64,000 bases of DNA from Bradyrhizobium diazoefficiens (GTDB lineage: Bacteria; Pseudomonadota; Alphaproteobacteria; Rhizobiales; Xanthobacteraceae), in NCBI RefSeq assembly GCF_016616885.1, contig NZ_CP067102.1, positions 5,918,501 through 5,982,500 on the forward strand, read 5' to 3'. Both the position numbers and the translations under genes were made by a program. This document shows, in pieces, positions 24,587-33,108 of the stretch. Under the pieces are notes generated by a model. That model made no database searches and was not told the DNA's origin. It saw nothing but the letters and a program-made list of their open reading frames with translations. Position 1 is the first letter of the stretch. Every line of letters begins with the position of its first letter.

Positions 24587-24964
24587 CTACCCGCCTCGCT
24601 CCAGCTCCCGCTTATACGACACATAATTCGGCTGATCGACCGCGAGCTTGTCCATCGTGGTCGCCCACAGATGCTCGGCGAGGCCCGGCGTTGCCAAATC
24701 GACATTGCCTTTGGCAATGCGCTCGGCGAGCGCGCGGTTGAGGTCGGTGAGCGACCCCTCCACACCGAGCAGCGCACGCAACCGCTCCACTTCCTTTGCG
24801 TCACTCCCCTCTTCCCGCGTCAGCTGCCGCGTGACGAGATCGAGGATGTTGACCGCGACGCGAAGCTTGAAAGCCTGGTGGCCGGAGATCAGCGGCGTGA
24901 TGTCGTTGCGGAGGAAATCGGCGACCGCCTTGGTCAGCTCGATTGGTGTCGGTTCGTCCTGCAT
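24587..24964 (-). CDS. DUF6285 domain protein
   Basis: A small 125-residue, mostly helical protein that I recognise as DUF6285 from AVADFLRNDITPLISGHQAFKLRVAVNIL. No enzymatic motif is visible. The start codon follows the phosphotransferase stop by 2 bp, an arrangement typical of this family, so the two probably work together in acyl-CoA or fatty-alcohol metabolism. Length is normal for the family and no signal peptide is seen. Confidence 0.8.
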   Translation of the reverse strand: MQDEPTPIELTKAVADFLRNDITPLISGHQAFKLRVAVNILDLVTRQLTREEGSDAKEVERLRALLGVEGSLTDLNRALAERIAKGNVDLATPGLAEHLWATTMDKLAVDQPNYVSYKRELERGG

Positions 24965-24966
24965 GT

Positions 24967-25953
24967 CTAACCTCCCCGCGGCGCGAGCAGCCGCAGCAGA
25001 TCGATCTCGGTCTCCGAGGCACGGCGGCCGATCATGGCGCGCTCCATCGAATGATCAGGCCCCTCGCGAAAACGCTGCATCATGCCGCCGCACATGATGC
25101 CCCAGCGCAGCGTGCCCATCACTTCCCAGAATTTTACGCGCGCAGGATCGACCCTGCGCCCCGCGGCCTCATAGCCGGCGAACAGCTCCTCGCGCGAGCC
25201 AAAGCCGCCGACGGGCTTGTCGATCTCGCCAAACCGCCAGGAATTCACGCAAACCCAGCCGAGATCCTCCATGGGATCGCCGAGATGGGCGAGCTCCCAG
25301 TCGAGCACGGCGCGGACGCCGTCGGCGCCGATGATGAGATTTCCGTTGCGGAAATCGCCATGCACCAGCGTCGTTTCGGCCGAGGGACCGGGATCGTTAT
25401 CGCGCAGCCAGCGTAGCGCCAGCTCGAACACGGGCTTTGGCCAGTTCAGGCTGCGATAGTCGCGATCGAACTCGGAGATCTCCTGGGTCGCATTGCGACT
25501 ACGCAGCTCGGGCAATTTGTCTTGCGGCAGCCTGTGCAGGCCCGCGAGCACGCCGCCGATCTGCCGCGCCAAAAGCGGCCGCGCCACCGCGAACGCGTCG
25601 TCGCGAAGAATCTTGCGAGCGATGGTTTCGCCCTCGACCCGCTGCATGATGAAGCCGGTGCCAAGATCCTCGTCCGGCGTCAGCACGTGCATCACGCGCG
25701 GCGACGGCACGCCCGCCTCGTAGGCGAGCTGCATCAGCTGAGCTTCGGCCGCGAGCCCCGCCGCGCGCGTTGGCGCCGCGCCATACCCCTTCGGCGAGCG
25801 GCGGAGGATCGCGCCGATCGGCCCATCCGGATGCGTGATGTCGAAGCGCCAGGTCTCCTGACTGGCGCCACCCGAAAGCTTTGCCGCGCCGGTGACGCCG
25901 GTCGCACCGGGACACCAGCGCTGAACGCTACGAGAAAGCTCCGCCTCGATCAT
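24967..25953 (-). CDS. Aminoglycoside-phosphotransferase-like kinase (ACAD10/11-associated type)
   Basis: A 328-residue APH-fold phosphotransferase. The catalytic loop LVHGDFRNGNLIIG holds the catalytic Asp and the metal-binding Asn, and VLDWELAHLGDP holds the DxD-like metal Asp. Relatives act beside acyl-CoA dehydrogenases; mammalian ACAD10/11 carry such a domain and phosphorylate 4-hydroxyacyl-CoAs (family knowledge). The first 4 bases overlap the stop of the upstream enoyl-CoA hydratase (ATGA), and DUF6285 follows. The three genes therefore form one operon that may handle hydroxy fatty acids. It is not a resistance gene in any obvious way. Confidence 0.85.
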   Translation of the reverse strand: MIEAELSRSVQRWCPGATGVTGAAKLSGGASQETWRFDITHPDGPIGAILRRSPKGYGAAPTRAAGLAAEAQLMQLAYEAGVPSPRVMHVLTPDEDLGTGFIMQRVEGETIARKILRDDAFAVARPLLARQIGGVLAGLHRLPQDKLPELRSRNATQEISEFDRDYRSLNWPKPVFELALRWLRDNDPGPSAETTLVHGDFRNGNLIIGADGVRAVLDWELAHLGDPMEDLGWVCVNSWRFGEIDKPVGGFGSREELFAGYEAAGRRVDPARVKFWEVMGTLRWGIMCGGMMQRFREGPDHSMERAMIGRRASETEIDLLRLLAPRGG

Positions 25954-26738
25954 TTGCCTTTGAACTGCGCGGGCCGCTTCTCCAAGAACGCGCCGACGCC
26001 TTCACGGAAATCCTGCGTATCGCCGGCGCGCAGCTGGCACTGGAATTCGAGATTGAGCTGGTCCTCGAATGAGTTTTCCGGGCTGTCCCAATAGAGCCTG
26101 CGGATCAGCGACAGCGCGATCGTAGGACCGCTGGCGAGATCGCGCGCGAGCTTCATCGTTTCCTCCATCAGCACGCCGTCGTCATAGACGCGGTTGACGA
26201 GCCCCCATTCCAGCGCTTTCTCGGCCGGCAGGCGCTCGCCCATCAACGACAATTCGACCGAACGCGCCTTGCCGATCAGGCGCGGCAAGAGCCAGGTCGA
26301 GCCGCAATCCGGCACGAGACCGATGCGGCGGAACGCCTGAAGGAAGTAGGAGGAACGCGCGCATAAAATCATGTCGCCGAGCAGCGCGAAGCTCATGCCG
26401 GCGCCCGCCGCCGGACCGTTCACCGCGGTCACGATCGGACAATGCAGATTGCGGATGCGGCGCAGAAACGGATGAAAGCCGGTCTCGAGCGTCAGGCCGG
26501 CCTTGGTCTTCTTCGATTGGTTGTTGCGGCCCTGGAGATTGGCACCGGTGCAGAACGCCCGCCCGGCGCCGGTCAGCACGACGCAGCGCACCTCGTCCTT
26601 TTTTTCCTCGATCGCGTCGAGCGCATCGGACAGCCCGCCCAGCATGTCCATGGAGACTGCATTCATCACCTCCTGATGGTCGAGCCTGAGGATCGCGACC
26701 GAGCCATCGAATTCGAGCGTGACGTGTTTGAACTGCAT
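25950..26738 (-). CDS. Enoyl-CoA hydratase family protein
   Basis: A 262-residue crotonase with GAGRAFCTGANLQGR and AVNGPAAGAGMSFALLGDM for the oxyanion hole, and FRRIGLVPDCGSTWLLPRLIG in the active-site loop. The latter has Asp where hydratases have the second Glu, as in PaaG/isomerase-like members. The ATG at 26738 gives normal length; the frame upstream has no family similarity. It is the first gene of the operon with the APH-like kinase and DUF6285, overlapping the former by 4 bp. Confidence 0.87.
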   Translation of the reverse strand: MQFKHVTLEFDGSVAILRLDHQEVMNAVSMDMLGGLSDALDAIEEKKDEVRCVVLTGAGRAFCTGANLQGRNNQSKKTKAGLTLETGFHPFLRRIRNLHCPIVTAVNGPAAGAGMSFALLGDMILCARSSYFLQAFRRIGLVPDCGSTWLLPRLIGKARSVELSLMGERLPAEKALEWGLVNRVYDDGVLMEETMKLARDLASGPTIALSLIRRLYWDSPENSFEDQLNLEFQCQLRAGDTQDFREGVGAFLEKRPAQFKGK

Positions 26739-26929
26739 CGTTTCCTCGTCAGTTGCGGCCTGCGATGTTTCGCAGACCGGAATTAGTTTTTGCCGGGGCC
26801 CATATTTGATTTTTGGCGCGGTCTTGTCCATGGTGATCAGGGCATAGCAAGCAATCTTGCGCGCAGCGGCTGATGCGCCGCATGCCAAAAACAGGAAACG
26901 CGCCATGGGCGCAGAGGGGAACAGGGCAA

Positions 26930-27310
26930 ATGTTTTCACACATCATGGTTGGCACCAACGACCTCGACAAGGCGAAGGCCTTCTACGACAGTTTGCTGAA
27001 CACGCTCGAGGTGCGGCCGGCGCGGGTCGACGGGCATCGCATCTTCTACATCACCAAGACGGGCGTGTTCTCGGTGTCGAGGCCGATCAACGGCGAACCG
27101 GCGACGCACGCCAATGGCGGCACCATCGGTTTTGCCTGCAACTCTCCGGAGCAGGTGGATGCGTGGCACGCGGCAGGTCTCGCCGCCGGCGGCAAGACCT
27201 GCGAAGACCCGCCCGGCGTGCGCCAAGGCCCGGCCGGCAAGCTCTATATCGCTTATCTGCGTGATCTCGACGGCAACAAGATCTGCGCGATGCATCGGAT
27301 GCCGAACTGA
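26930..27310 (+). CDS. VOC family (glyoxalase-like) protein
   Basis: A 126-residue single VOC module beginning MFSHIMVGTNDLDKAKAFYD, with the typical DGNKICAMH ending. Such proteins bind a metal and may act as lyases, dioxygenases or resistance proteins. His at position 4 and Glu-equivalents late in the chain could be ligands, but the activity cannot be read. It is divergent from the crotonase operon. The ATG at 26930 follows CAGGG; earlier starts lack similarity. Confidence 0.8.
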   Translation: MFSHIMVGTNDLDKAKAFYDSLLNTLEVRPARVDGHRIFYITKTGVFSVSRPINGEPATHANGGTIGFACNSPEQVDAWHAAGLAAGGKTCEDPPGVRQGPAGKLYIAYLRDLDGNKICAMHRMPN

Positions 27311-27323
27311 TTACTCCGGATGA

Positions 27324-27423
27324 TGTCATTCCCCGCGAAAGCGGGGAATCCAGTACGCCGCAGCTTCTCCGTGAGTCACAGACGTCACGGAATACTGGAT
27401 CGCCCGGTCTTCGCCGGGCGATG
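27324..27423. repeat. Palindromic repeat (CCCCGCGAAAGCGGGG family)
   Basis: GTCATTCCCCGCGAAAGCGG begins the unit; CCAGTA is matched by TACTGG and the right end forms CGCCCGGTCTTCGCCGGGCG. It fills the first third of the 303-bp gap before the acyl-CoA dehydrogenase gene. The remainder of the gap (27424-27613) holds no gene I recognise, only a short direct repeat of CATGGCTCG near 27512-27535. Confidence 0.8.
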
Positions 27424-27613
27424 GCAGCAGAGAATGAGGCGGAGGCGCTGCGAACCGCCAACACCATTCAAACAACATTTCAAACGCCTCGCGAAATTCC
27501 ATCGCATGGCATGGCTCGTGACATGGCTCGCGTGAGAAAATGCGCGCTCGCACTTTGCGCGCGCTGCGACTATTCTCCGGCCCAACGCGATCTCAGTGCC
27601 CCTGGGAGGAACA

Positions 27614-28891
27614 ATGACAAAGCACACCTATATTCCCCGCACCACCAACTACACGCTCAATCCCGGCGACGAGCTCAACGACCTCCGCATGTCGGACCAG
27701 GTCCGGCCGCTCTACGATCACGTCAGGAAGTTCATCCGCGACACAGTCGAGCCAATGTCGATCGAGTTCGCCAAGGCCGGCGAAGGCAAACAGGATCGCT
27801 GGAGTTTTACGCCGAAGCAGCTCGAGGTGCTCGAGGTCGCCAAGAACAAGGCCAAGAGGGAAGGCCTCTGGAACTTCTTCCTGCCCGATGACGAGACCGG
27901 CCAGGGCCTGAAGAATCTCGACTACGCCTATATCGCCTCCGAACTCGGCAAGAGCCCGCTGGCGTCCGAAACCATGAACTGCTCGGCGCCCGACACCGGC
28001 AACATGGAGGTGCTGGAGCGCGTCGGCACCAAGGAGCAGAAGGAGAAGTGGCTGAAGCCGCTGATGAACGGCGAGATCCGCTCGGCCTATGTCATGACCG
28101 AGCCGAACGTCGCCTCATCCGATGCCAAGAACATCTCGACCACGGCAAAGCTCGTCGGCGACGAATGGGTGATCAACGGCGAGAAGTACTACATCTCCGG
28201 CGTCGGCGATCCCCGCTGCAAGATCCTCATCGTGATGGTGAAGACCAATCCGGACGCAGCTCCGAGCAAGCAACAGTCGCAGATCCTGGTGCCGCGCGAC
28301 ACGCCTGGCGTCGAGGTGCTCGGTCCCATGTATGTGTTTGGCCAGGACCACGCGCCGCGCGGCCACATGCACATGCGCTTCAACAATGTCCGCGTGCCCA
28401 AGGAGAACATGCTGCTGGGTGAAGGCCGCGGCTTCGAAATCTCGCAGCTGCGTCTCGGGCCCGGCCGCATCCATCACTGCATGCGCACCATCGGCAAGGC
28501 CGAGAAGGCGCTCGATCTGATGGTGCAGCGTGGCCTCACCCGCGAAGCCTTCGGCAAGAAGATCGCCCATCTCGGCGGCAACATGCAGATCATCGCGCAG
28601 GCGCGCTGCGAGATCGAGTCGATGCGCCTGATGGTGCTGAAGGCCGCCAAGGCGATGGACGTGCTCGGCAACAAGGAGGCCCGCGTCTGGGTCTCCATGG
28701 TCAAGGCCATGGTGCCGGAGCGCGCCTGCAAGATCATCGACCAGTCGATCCAGATGCACGGCGCCACCGGCATCTCGCACTGGACCCCGCTCGCCGAGAT
28801 GTACCAGGACGTCCGTCACCTGCGCTTTGCCGATGGTCCTGACGAGGTGCACTGGATGGTGGTCGGCCGCCACGAGCTGAGCATGGCGTAG
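27614..28891 (+). CDS. Acyl-CoA dehydrogenase family protein
   Basis: A 425-residue flavoenzyme. VMTEPNVASSDAKNIST is the FAD/substrate segment, RLGPGRIHHCMRTIG is the middle helix that pairs with FAD, and QMHGATGISHWTPLAEMYQDVRHLRFADGPDEVHWMVV is the C-terminal signature region. It belongs to the ACAD10/11-like group with a long N terminus. The ATG at 27614 has GGGAGGA upstream. It stands alone after a repeat. Together with the APH-like kinase 2 kb upstream it could treat hydroxy or long-chain acyl-CoAs, although they are on opposite strands. Confidence 0.9.
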   Translation: MTKHTYIPRTTNYTLNPGDELNDLRMSDQVRPLYDHVRKFIRDTVEPMSIEFAKAGEGKQDRWSFTPKQLEVLEVAKNKAKREGLWNFFLPDDETGQGLKNLDYAYIASELGKSPLASETMNCSAPDTGNMEVLERVGTKEQKEKWLKPLMNGEIRSAYVMTEPNVASSDAKNISTTAKLVGDEWVINGEKYYISGVGDPRCKILIVMVKTNPDAAPSKQQSQILVPRDTPGVEVLGPMYVFGQDHAPRGHMHMRFNNVRVPKENMLLGEGRGFEISQLRLGPGRIHHCMRTIGKAEKALDLMVQRGLTREAFGKKIAHLGGNMQIIAQARCEIESMRLMVLKAAKAMDVLGNKEARVWVSMVKAMVPERACKIIDQSIQMHGATGISHWTPLAEMYQDVRHLRFADGPDEVHWMVVGRHELSMA

Positions 28892-28941
28892 GCCCCTTTT
28901 TCTCCTTCTCCCCACTTGCAAGGCGAGGCGACGAAAGAGCC

Positions 28942-29820
28942 CTACGTCGCGGCCGGCTCGCCGATCTTGTCCTGCGTCTTGGTCTCGAAATCGCCGGCGT
29001 CGTGGCGTTCGTGGAGCTGGCTGGCGGGATCGCCGGAGACGCGGTTGACCATGCGACCGCGTTTCACGGCGGGACGCTTGGCGATCGCATCGGTCCAGCG
29101 CTGCACGTTCTTGTAATCCTGCACCGACAAAAATTCGCCGGCGCCATAGACCAGCCCCTTGGCGAGCGCGCCGTACCAGGGCCACACGGCCATGTCGGCG
29201 ATCGTGTACTCCTTGCCCGCGAGATATTCGTTGTCCGCAAGCCGCCGGTCGAGCACGTCGAGCTGGCGCTTGACCTCCATCGCGAAGCGATCGATGGCGT
29301 ATTCGATCTTGAACGGCGCGTAGGCGTAGAAATGGCCAAAGCCGCCGCCGAGATAGGGCGCGCTACCCATCTGCCAGAACAGCCAGGACATCGCTTCGGT
29401 GCGGGCCTTGATGTCCTTCGGCAGGAAGGCGCCGAACTTTTCGGCGAGGTAGAACAGGATCGAGCCGGATTCGAAGACCCTGACAGGCGCGGGGCCGGAA
29501 CGGTCCACCAACGCCGGGATCTTCGAGTTCGGATTGATATCGACAAAACCGCTGCCGAACTGGTCGCCATTGCCGATCTTGATCAGCCAGGCGTCGTATT
29601 CGGCCCCCTTATGGCCGAGCGCCAGCAGCTCCTCCAGCATCACCGTGACCTTCACTCCATTCGGCGTCGCCAGAGAATAGAGCTGGAAGGGATGCTTGCC
29701 GACCGGCAGCTCCTTGTCGTGGGTGGCACCGGCGATCGGCCGGTTGATGCTGGCGAACTGACCGCCGTTCTCCTTGTTCCAGGTCCAGACTTTTGGCGGC
29801 ACGTAAGCGGTGTCGGTCAT
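28942..29820 (-). CDS. yghU: YghU-type glutathione S-transferase / disulfide-bond oxidoreductase
   Basis: A 292-residue GST of the nu class. The N-terminal thioredoxin-like domain contains LYSLATPNGVKVTVMLEELLALG, where Thr-Pro-Asn binds glutathione in YghU/YfcG, and ESGSILFYLAEKFG at its end. The helical domain has LADNEYLAGKEYTIADMAVWPWYG. The family binds two glutathiones and reduces disulfide bonds. Its longer N-terminal strand (TDTAYVPPKVWTWNKENGGQFA) is the YghU hallmark. The ATG at 29820 was chosen over a start 11 codons upstream because that hallmark begins there. Confidence 0.9.
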   Translation of the reverse strand: MTDTAYVPPKVWTWNKENGGQFASINRPIAGATHDKELPVGKHPFQLYSLATPNGVKVTVMLEELLALGHKGAEYDAWLIKIGNGDQFGSGFVDINPNSKIPALVDRSGPAPVRVFESGSILFYLAEKFGAFLPKDIKARTEAMSWLFWQMGSAPYLGGGFGHFYAYAPFKIEYAIDRFAMEVKRQLDVLDRRLADNEYLAGKEYTIADMAVWPWYGALAKGLVYGAGEFLSVQDYKNVQRWTDAIAKRPAVKRGRMVNRVSGDPASQLHERHDAGDFETKTQDKIGEPAAT

Positions 29821-30159
29821 GCGAAGGGCTCCGGCGGAAAGATGCGCCTGCATTAATTAGCCCGCGAACGGCCGATGGCAAGCCCTGGCGGCTCTGCGTT
29901 AGGCGCGGGCCTGGGGTCAGCGCCATGCAGTTTGGCCTGTCGCCAGCCTGCGCGGCTGATGATCTGCCCGCACTTGGCGACGTCTGTTGACGCTCGCTTC
30001 TTAGATTATGCAGCAGAATGGTCCGTCCACAACGCAACGCCTGCGCGCAAGATGCTGGCCCAAATCCGGCGTGGCATCACCGGCAACGAAGGGCTAGCGT
30101 CGAACGGCCCTCGCAAGGCAAAGCAAAAAGAGCAATGCGAAGACCGCCGGGAGAGGACC
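29821..30159. other. 339-bp divergent gap, no gene recognised
   Basis: The gap separates the yghU-like gene and the nitronate monooxygenase gene, which point away from each other, so it must hold both promoters. I see no protein similarity, no strong inverted repeat and no convincing -35/-10 pair; a TTGACG at 29987-29992 lacks a good -10 at the right distance. Confidence 0.5.
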
Positions 30160-31293
30160 ATGAAATCACCGATCTGCGACATGCTGGGCATCGAGTTCCC
30201 ACTGCTCGCCTTCAGCCATTGCCGCGATGTCGTTGCTGCCGTCAGCCGTGCCGGCGGCTTTGGCGTGCTGGGTGCCACTGCGCACACGCCTGACACGCTC
30301 GAACGCGAGCTGAAATGGATCGACGACCACGTCGACGGCAAGCCCTATGGCATCGACGTGCTGATTCCGGAAAATATCTCGACCGCGGGCGAGAAGGACG
30401 TCACCTGGAAGAGCCTGGAAGGGCGAGTGCCGCAGGAGCATCGCGACTACACCCGTAGCCTCCTGAAGAAGTACGATATCGAGCTGACCACAACGGATGT
30501 GGCCGACGACCAGCCGCAGCCATTCGATGCCAAGACGGCACTGGAGCTGCTGGACGTTTCCTTCAATCATCCGATCCGGCTGATCGCCAACGCGCTCGGC
30601 GTGCCGCCGAAGGCGATGATCGAAATGGGCAAGAAGCACAACGTGCCGGTCGCAGCCCTCGTCGGCGCCAAGGAACACGCGCTGCGCCAGGTCGCTGCCG
30701 GCGTCGATATTCTTGTAGTGCAGGGCACCGAGGCCGGCGGCCATTGCGGCGAGGTCTCGACCATGGTGCTGGTGCCGGAGGTGATCAAGGCGATCAAGCC
30801 GATCCGCGACGTGCCGGTGCTGGCCGCCGGCGGCATCATGACGGGACGGCAGATGGCGGCCTGCATGGCGATGGGCGCCGCCGGCGCATGGACTGGTTCG
30901 GTGTGGCTTGCCACCGTCGAGTCCGAGACCTCTGAGATCTTTCGCGAGAAGATGATCGCCGCATCGTCACGCGATGCAATCCGCTCGAAGGGCCGCACCG
31001 GAAAGCCGGCGCGACAGCTCCGTTCGGTCTGGACCGATGCCTGGGATCGCGCACCGGAAAGCCCGGGCGCGCTGCCGATGCCGCTCCAGAGCATCATCAG
31101 CCGCGATGCCTTCGACTCGATCGACCGCGCCGCGGCCGCCGGCAACGCCAAAGCGCGCGACCTCGTCAGCTATTTCGTCGGCCAGGGCGTCGGCCTGATC
31201 GACAGCGTGAAGTCGGCCGGCGCCGTGGTGCAAGAGTTCAAGGAAGAGTTTGCCGGCGCCGTCGAGCACATGAATGCGCTGGTGGCGGAGTGA
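30160..31293 (+). CDS. Nitronate monooxygenase / FMN-dependent dioxygenase family
   Basis: A 377-residue TIM-barrel flavoprotein. The N-terminal SRAGGFGVLGA, the phosphate-binding PVLAAGGIMTGRQMAA, and QGTEAGGHCG, which holds the active-site His of the family, are all visible. These enzymes oxidise alkyl nitronates, but related members act as enoyl reductases, so the substrate is not certain. The ATG at 30160 follows GAGAGGA; the open frame continues upstream without similarity. A pair of repeats follows the gene. Confidence 0.88.
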   Translation: MKSPICDMLGIEFPLLAFSHCRDVVAAVSRAGGFGVLGATAHTPDTLERELKWIDDHVDGKPYGIDVLIPENISTAGEKDVTWKSLEGRVPQEHRDYTRSLLKKYDIELTTTDVADDQPQPFDAKTALELLDVSFNHPIRLIANALGVPPKAMIEMGKKHNVPVAALVGAKEHALRQVAAGVDILVVQGTEAGGHCGEVSTMVLVPEVIKAIKPIRDVPVLAAGGIMTGRQMAACMAMGAAGAWTGSVWLATVESETSEIFREKMIAASSRDAIRSKGRTGKPARQLRSVWTDAWDRAPESPGALPMPLQSIISRDAFDSIDRAAAAGNAKARDLVSYFVGQGVGLIDSVKSAGAVVQEFKEEFAGAVEHMNALVAE

Positions 31294-31307
31294 TGGTGTG
31301 CGCGGCC

Positions 31308-31423
31308 CATCCTTCGAGGCTCGCCCAGCGGCGCGATGCGCCGCTGGGCGAGCACCTCAGGATGACGCTGCACCCGTAGCCGTCATCCTGAGGTGGCCGC
31401 TTCTTCAGCGGCCCTCGAAGGGC
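31308..31423. repeat. Two inverted CATCCTTCGAG...CCTCAGGATGAC units
   Basis: The first unit (31308-31366) has a strong internal hairpin GCCCAGCGGCG...CGCCGCTGGGC. A second, inverted unit starts with CGTCATCCTGAGG at 31381. The same paired arrangement occurs at 43358-43477. Confidence 0.85.
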
Positions 31424-31462
31424 GACGGCGTGCCAGAGGTCTAAGACGCGAAGCAAGAAGAA

Positions 31463-32977
31463 ATGACCAAGACCACTCCCCCCGAAGACCGCATCCCCGT
31501 CATCGTCGGCATCGGCGAGATCGTCGATTGTCCCAAGGAGATCACCGAGGGCCTCGAGCCGCTCGATCTGCTCGAACAGGCACTGCGGCGTGCAGAAGCT
31601 GATGCCGGCGCAAAGCTGCTCGGCGAGGTGCAGTCGCTCGACGTCGTCAACTTCCTGAGTTGGCGCTACCGCGATCCGGAGAAGCTGCTGGCGCAACGGC
31701 TCGGCGTCTCGCCGATACACTGCTATTACGGACCGGTCGGCGGCGAGAGCCCGATCCGCTTCATTCATGAGGCAGCCAAACGCATCGCCCGCGGCGAATG
31801 CAGCGTCGCCGCGGTCTGCGGCGCGGAGGCGCAATCGACGGCGACCAAGGCCGAGCGCGCGGGCGTCAAGCTGCCATGGATGCCATTCGCCCACGATGTC
31901 CCGGAGCCGAAGCGCGGCGCGGCATTCCAGAAGCCGCTGGCGATCAAGCTCGGCGTGTTCCGCCCTGTCACGGTCTATCCGTTCTATGAAGCGGCTTCGT
32001 CCGCGCATTGGGGCCAGACACCGCGCGAGGCGATGGCGGAATCGGGCACGCTATGGTCGCGCTATGCGGCGGTCGCCGCGCAAAATCCCAATTCCTGGCT
32101 GAAGCGGCGCTATGCGCCGGAGGAGATCACGACGCCCACCGCGGACAACCGGCTCATTGCGTGGCCCTACAACAAGCTCATGGTCGCCAACCCCAGCGTC
32201 AACATGGGCGGCGCGCTGTTGCTCACCAGCCTTGCCAAGGCACGCTCGGCCGGTATTGCCGAGGACAGGCTGGTCTATCCGCTCGGCGGCGCCTCGGCAG
32301 AGGAGCCGCCCGACTATCTCGTGCGCGACCAGTTCTACGAGAGCCATCCGCAGAATGCGGTGCTGAAGGCCATGATGGACATCGCCGGCGGCGACGGCAA
32401 AAAGTTCGACGCGATCGAGCTCTATAGCTGCTTTCCTTGCGTACCAAAGATGGCGCGGCGGACGCTGGGTCTGGGCGCCGACGTGCAGCCCAGCGTGAAC
32501 GGTGGCCTCACCTTCTTCGGCGCGCCGCTCAACACCTACATGACGCATGCAGCCTGCGCGATGGTGCGGCGCCTGCGCGGTGACGACAAGCTCGGCCTGC
32601 TCTACGGCCAGGGCGGCTTCGTCACCAAGCATCACGCGCTGGTCGTTTCGAAGACGCCGCCGCGGGATGCGCTGGCGCAGGAGACCAGCGTGCAAGGCGA
32701 GGCCGACCGCAACAGGCGTGCGGTGCCGGAATTCGTCACGGAGGCAAGCGGAAAAGGCAAGGTGGAGAGCTTTACAGTGCTCTATGGACGTGGCGGCGAT
32801 GCCGAGCACGGTGTGGTGATGCTGCGCACGGCGGATGCCCGGCGCACGCTAGCGCGGATTCCGGCGAGCGATCATGCGACGCTGGCGCGCTTGCTCGATA
32901 TGAATCGTACGCCGGTCGGCTCGATCGGCGAGATCACGATGGCCGCGGATGGTGTACCGGAATGGCGGGTGGCGTAG
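31463..32977 (+). CDS. Thiolase-superfamily acetyl-CoA acetyltransferase-like protein
   Basis: A 504-residue protein with an N-terminal thiolase fold (PVIVGIGEIVDCPKEITEGLEPLDLLEQAL; GECSVAAVCGAEAQST) and a C-terminal extension of about 120 residues that resembles the C-terminal domain of acetyl-CoA acetyltransferase-like proteins. YSCFPCVP and FGAPLNTYMTHAACAMVRRLR replace the canonical thiolase motifs, so true thiolase activity is doubtful. It may be a CoA-binding or aldol-type enzyme. The ATG at 31463 is preceded by a purine-rich AAGAAGAA stretch. No partner DUF35 gene is adjacent. Confidence 0.75.
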   Translation: MTKTTPPEDRIPVIVGIGEIVDCPKEITEGLEPLDLLEQALRRAEADAGAKLLGEVQSLDVVNFLSWRYRDPEKLLAQRLGVSPIHCYYGPVGGESPIRFIHEAAKRIARGECSVAAVCGAEAQSTATKAERAGVKLPWMPFAHDVPEPKRGAAFQKPLAIKLGVFRPVTVYPFYEAASSAHWGQTPREAMAESGTLWSRYAAVAAQNPNSWLKRRYAPEEITTPTADNRLIAWPYNKLMVANPSVNMGGALLLTSLAKARSAGIAEDRLVYPLGGASAEEPPDYLVRDQFYESHPQNAVLKAMMDIAGGDGKKFDAIELYSCFPCVPKMARRTLGLGADVQPSVNGGLTFFGAPLNTYMTHAACAMVRRLRGDDKLGLLYGQGGFVTKHHALVVSKTPPRDALAQETSVQGEADRNRRAVPEFVTEASGKGKVESFTVLYGRGGDAEHGVVMLRTADARRTLARIPASDHATLARLLDMNRTPVGSIGEITMAADGVPEWRVA

Positions 32978-32981
32978 CTCT

Positions 32982-33100
32982 TGTAGGGTGGGTTAGCCGA
33001 AGGCGTAACCCACCACTGGCTCTATCCGCGGAAACAGAAGAGGTGGGTTACGCCCCGCGAATTGCGCTTCGCGCAATTCGCGGGGCTAACCCACCCTACA
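32982..33100. repeat. Long inverted repeat between convergent genes
   Basis: TGTAGGGTGGGTTAGC at 32982-32997 is matched exactly by GCTAACCCACCCTACA at 33085-33100. Inside are GTAACCCACC/GGTGGGTTAC and the hairpin GCGAATTGCG-CTT-CGCGCAATTCGC. It occupies the gap between the thiolase-like gene and the RND adaptor gene and should stop transcription from both sides. Confidence 0.85.
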
Positions 33101-33108
33101 AAACCGTC

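Noticed and set aside
24967..25953. Aminoglycoside resistance gene
   Set aside because: The APH fold is shared by many kinases. Its operon with a crotonase and DUF6285 points to acyl-CoA metabolism.
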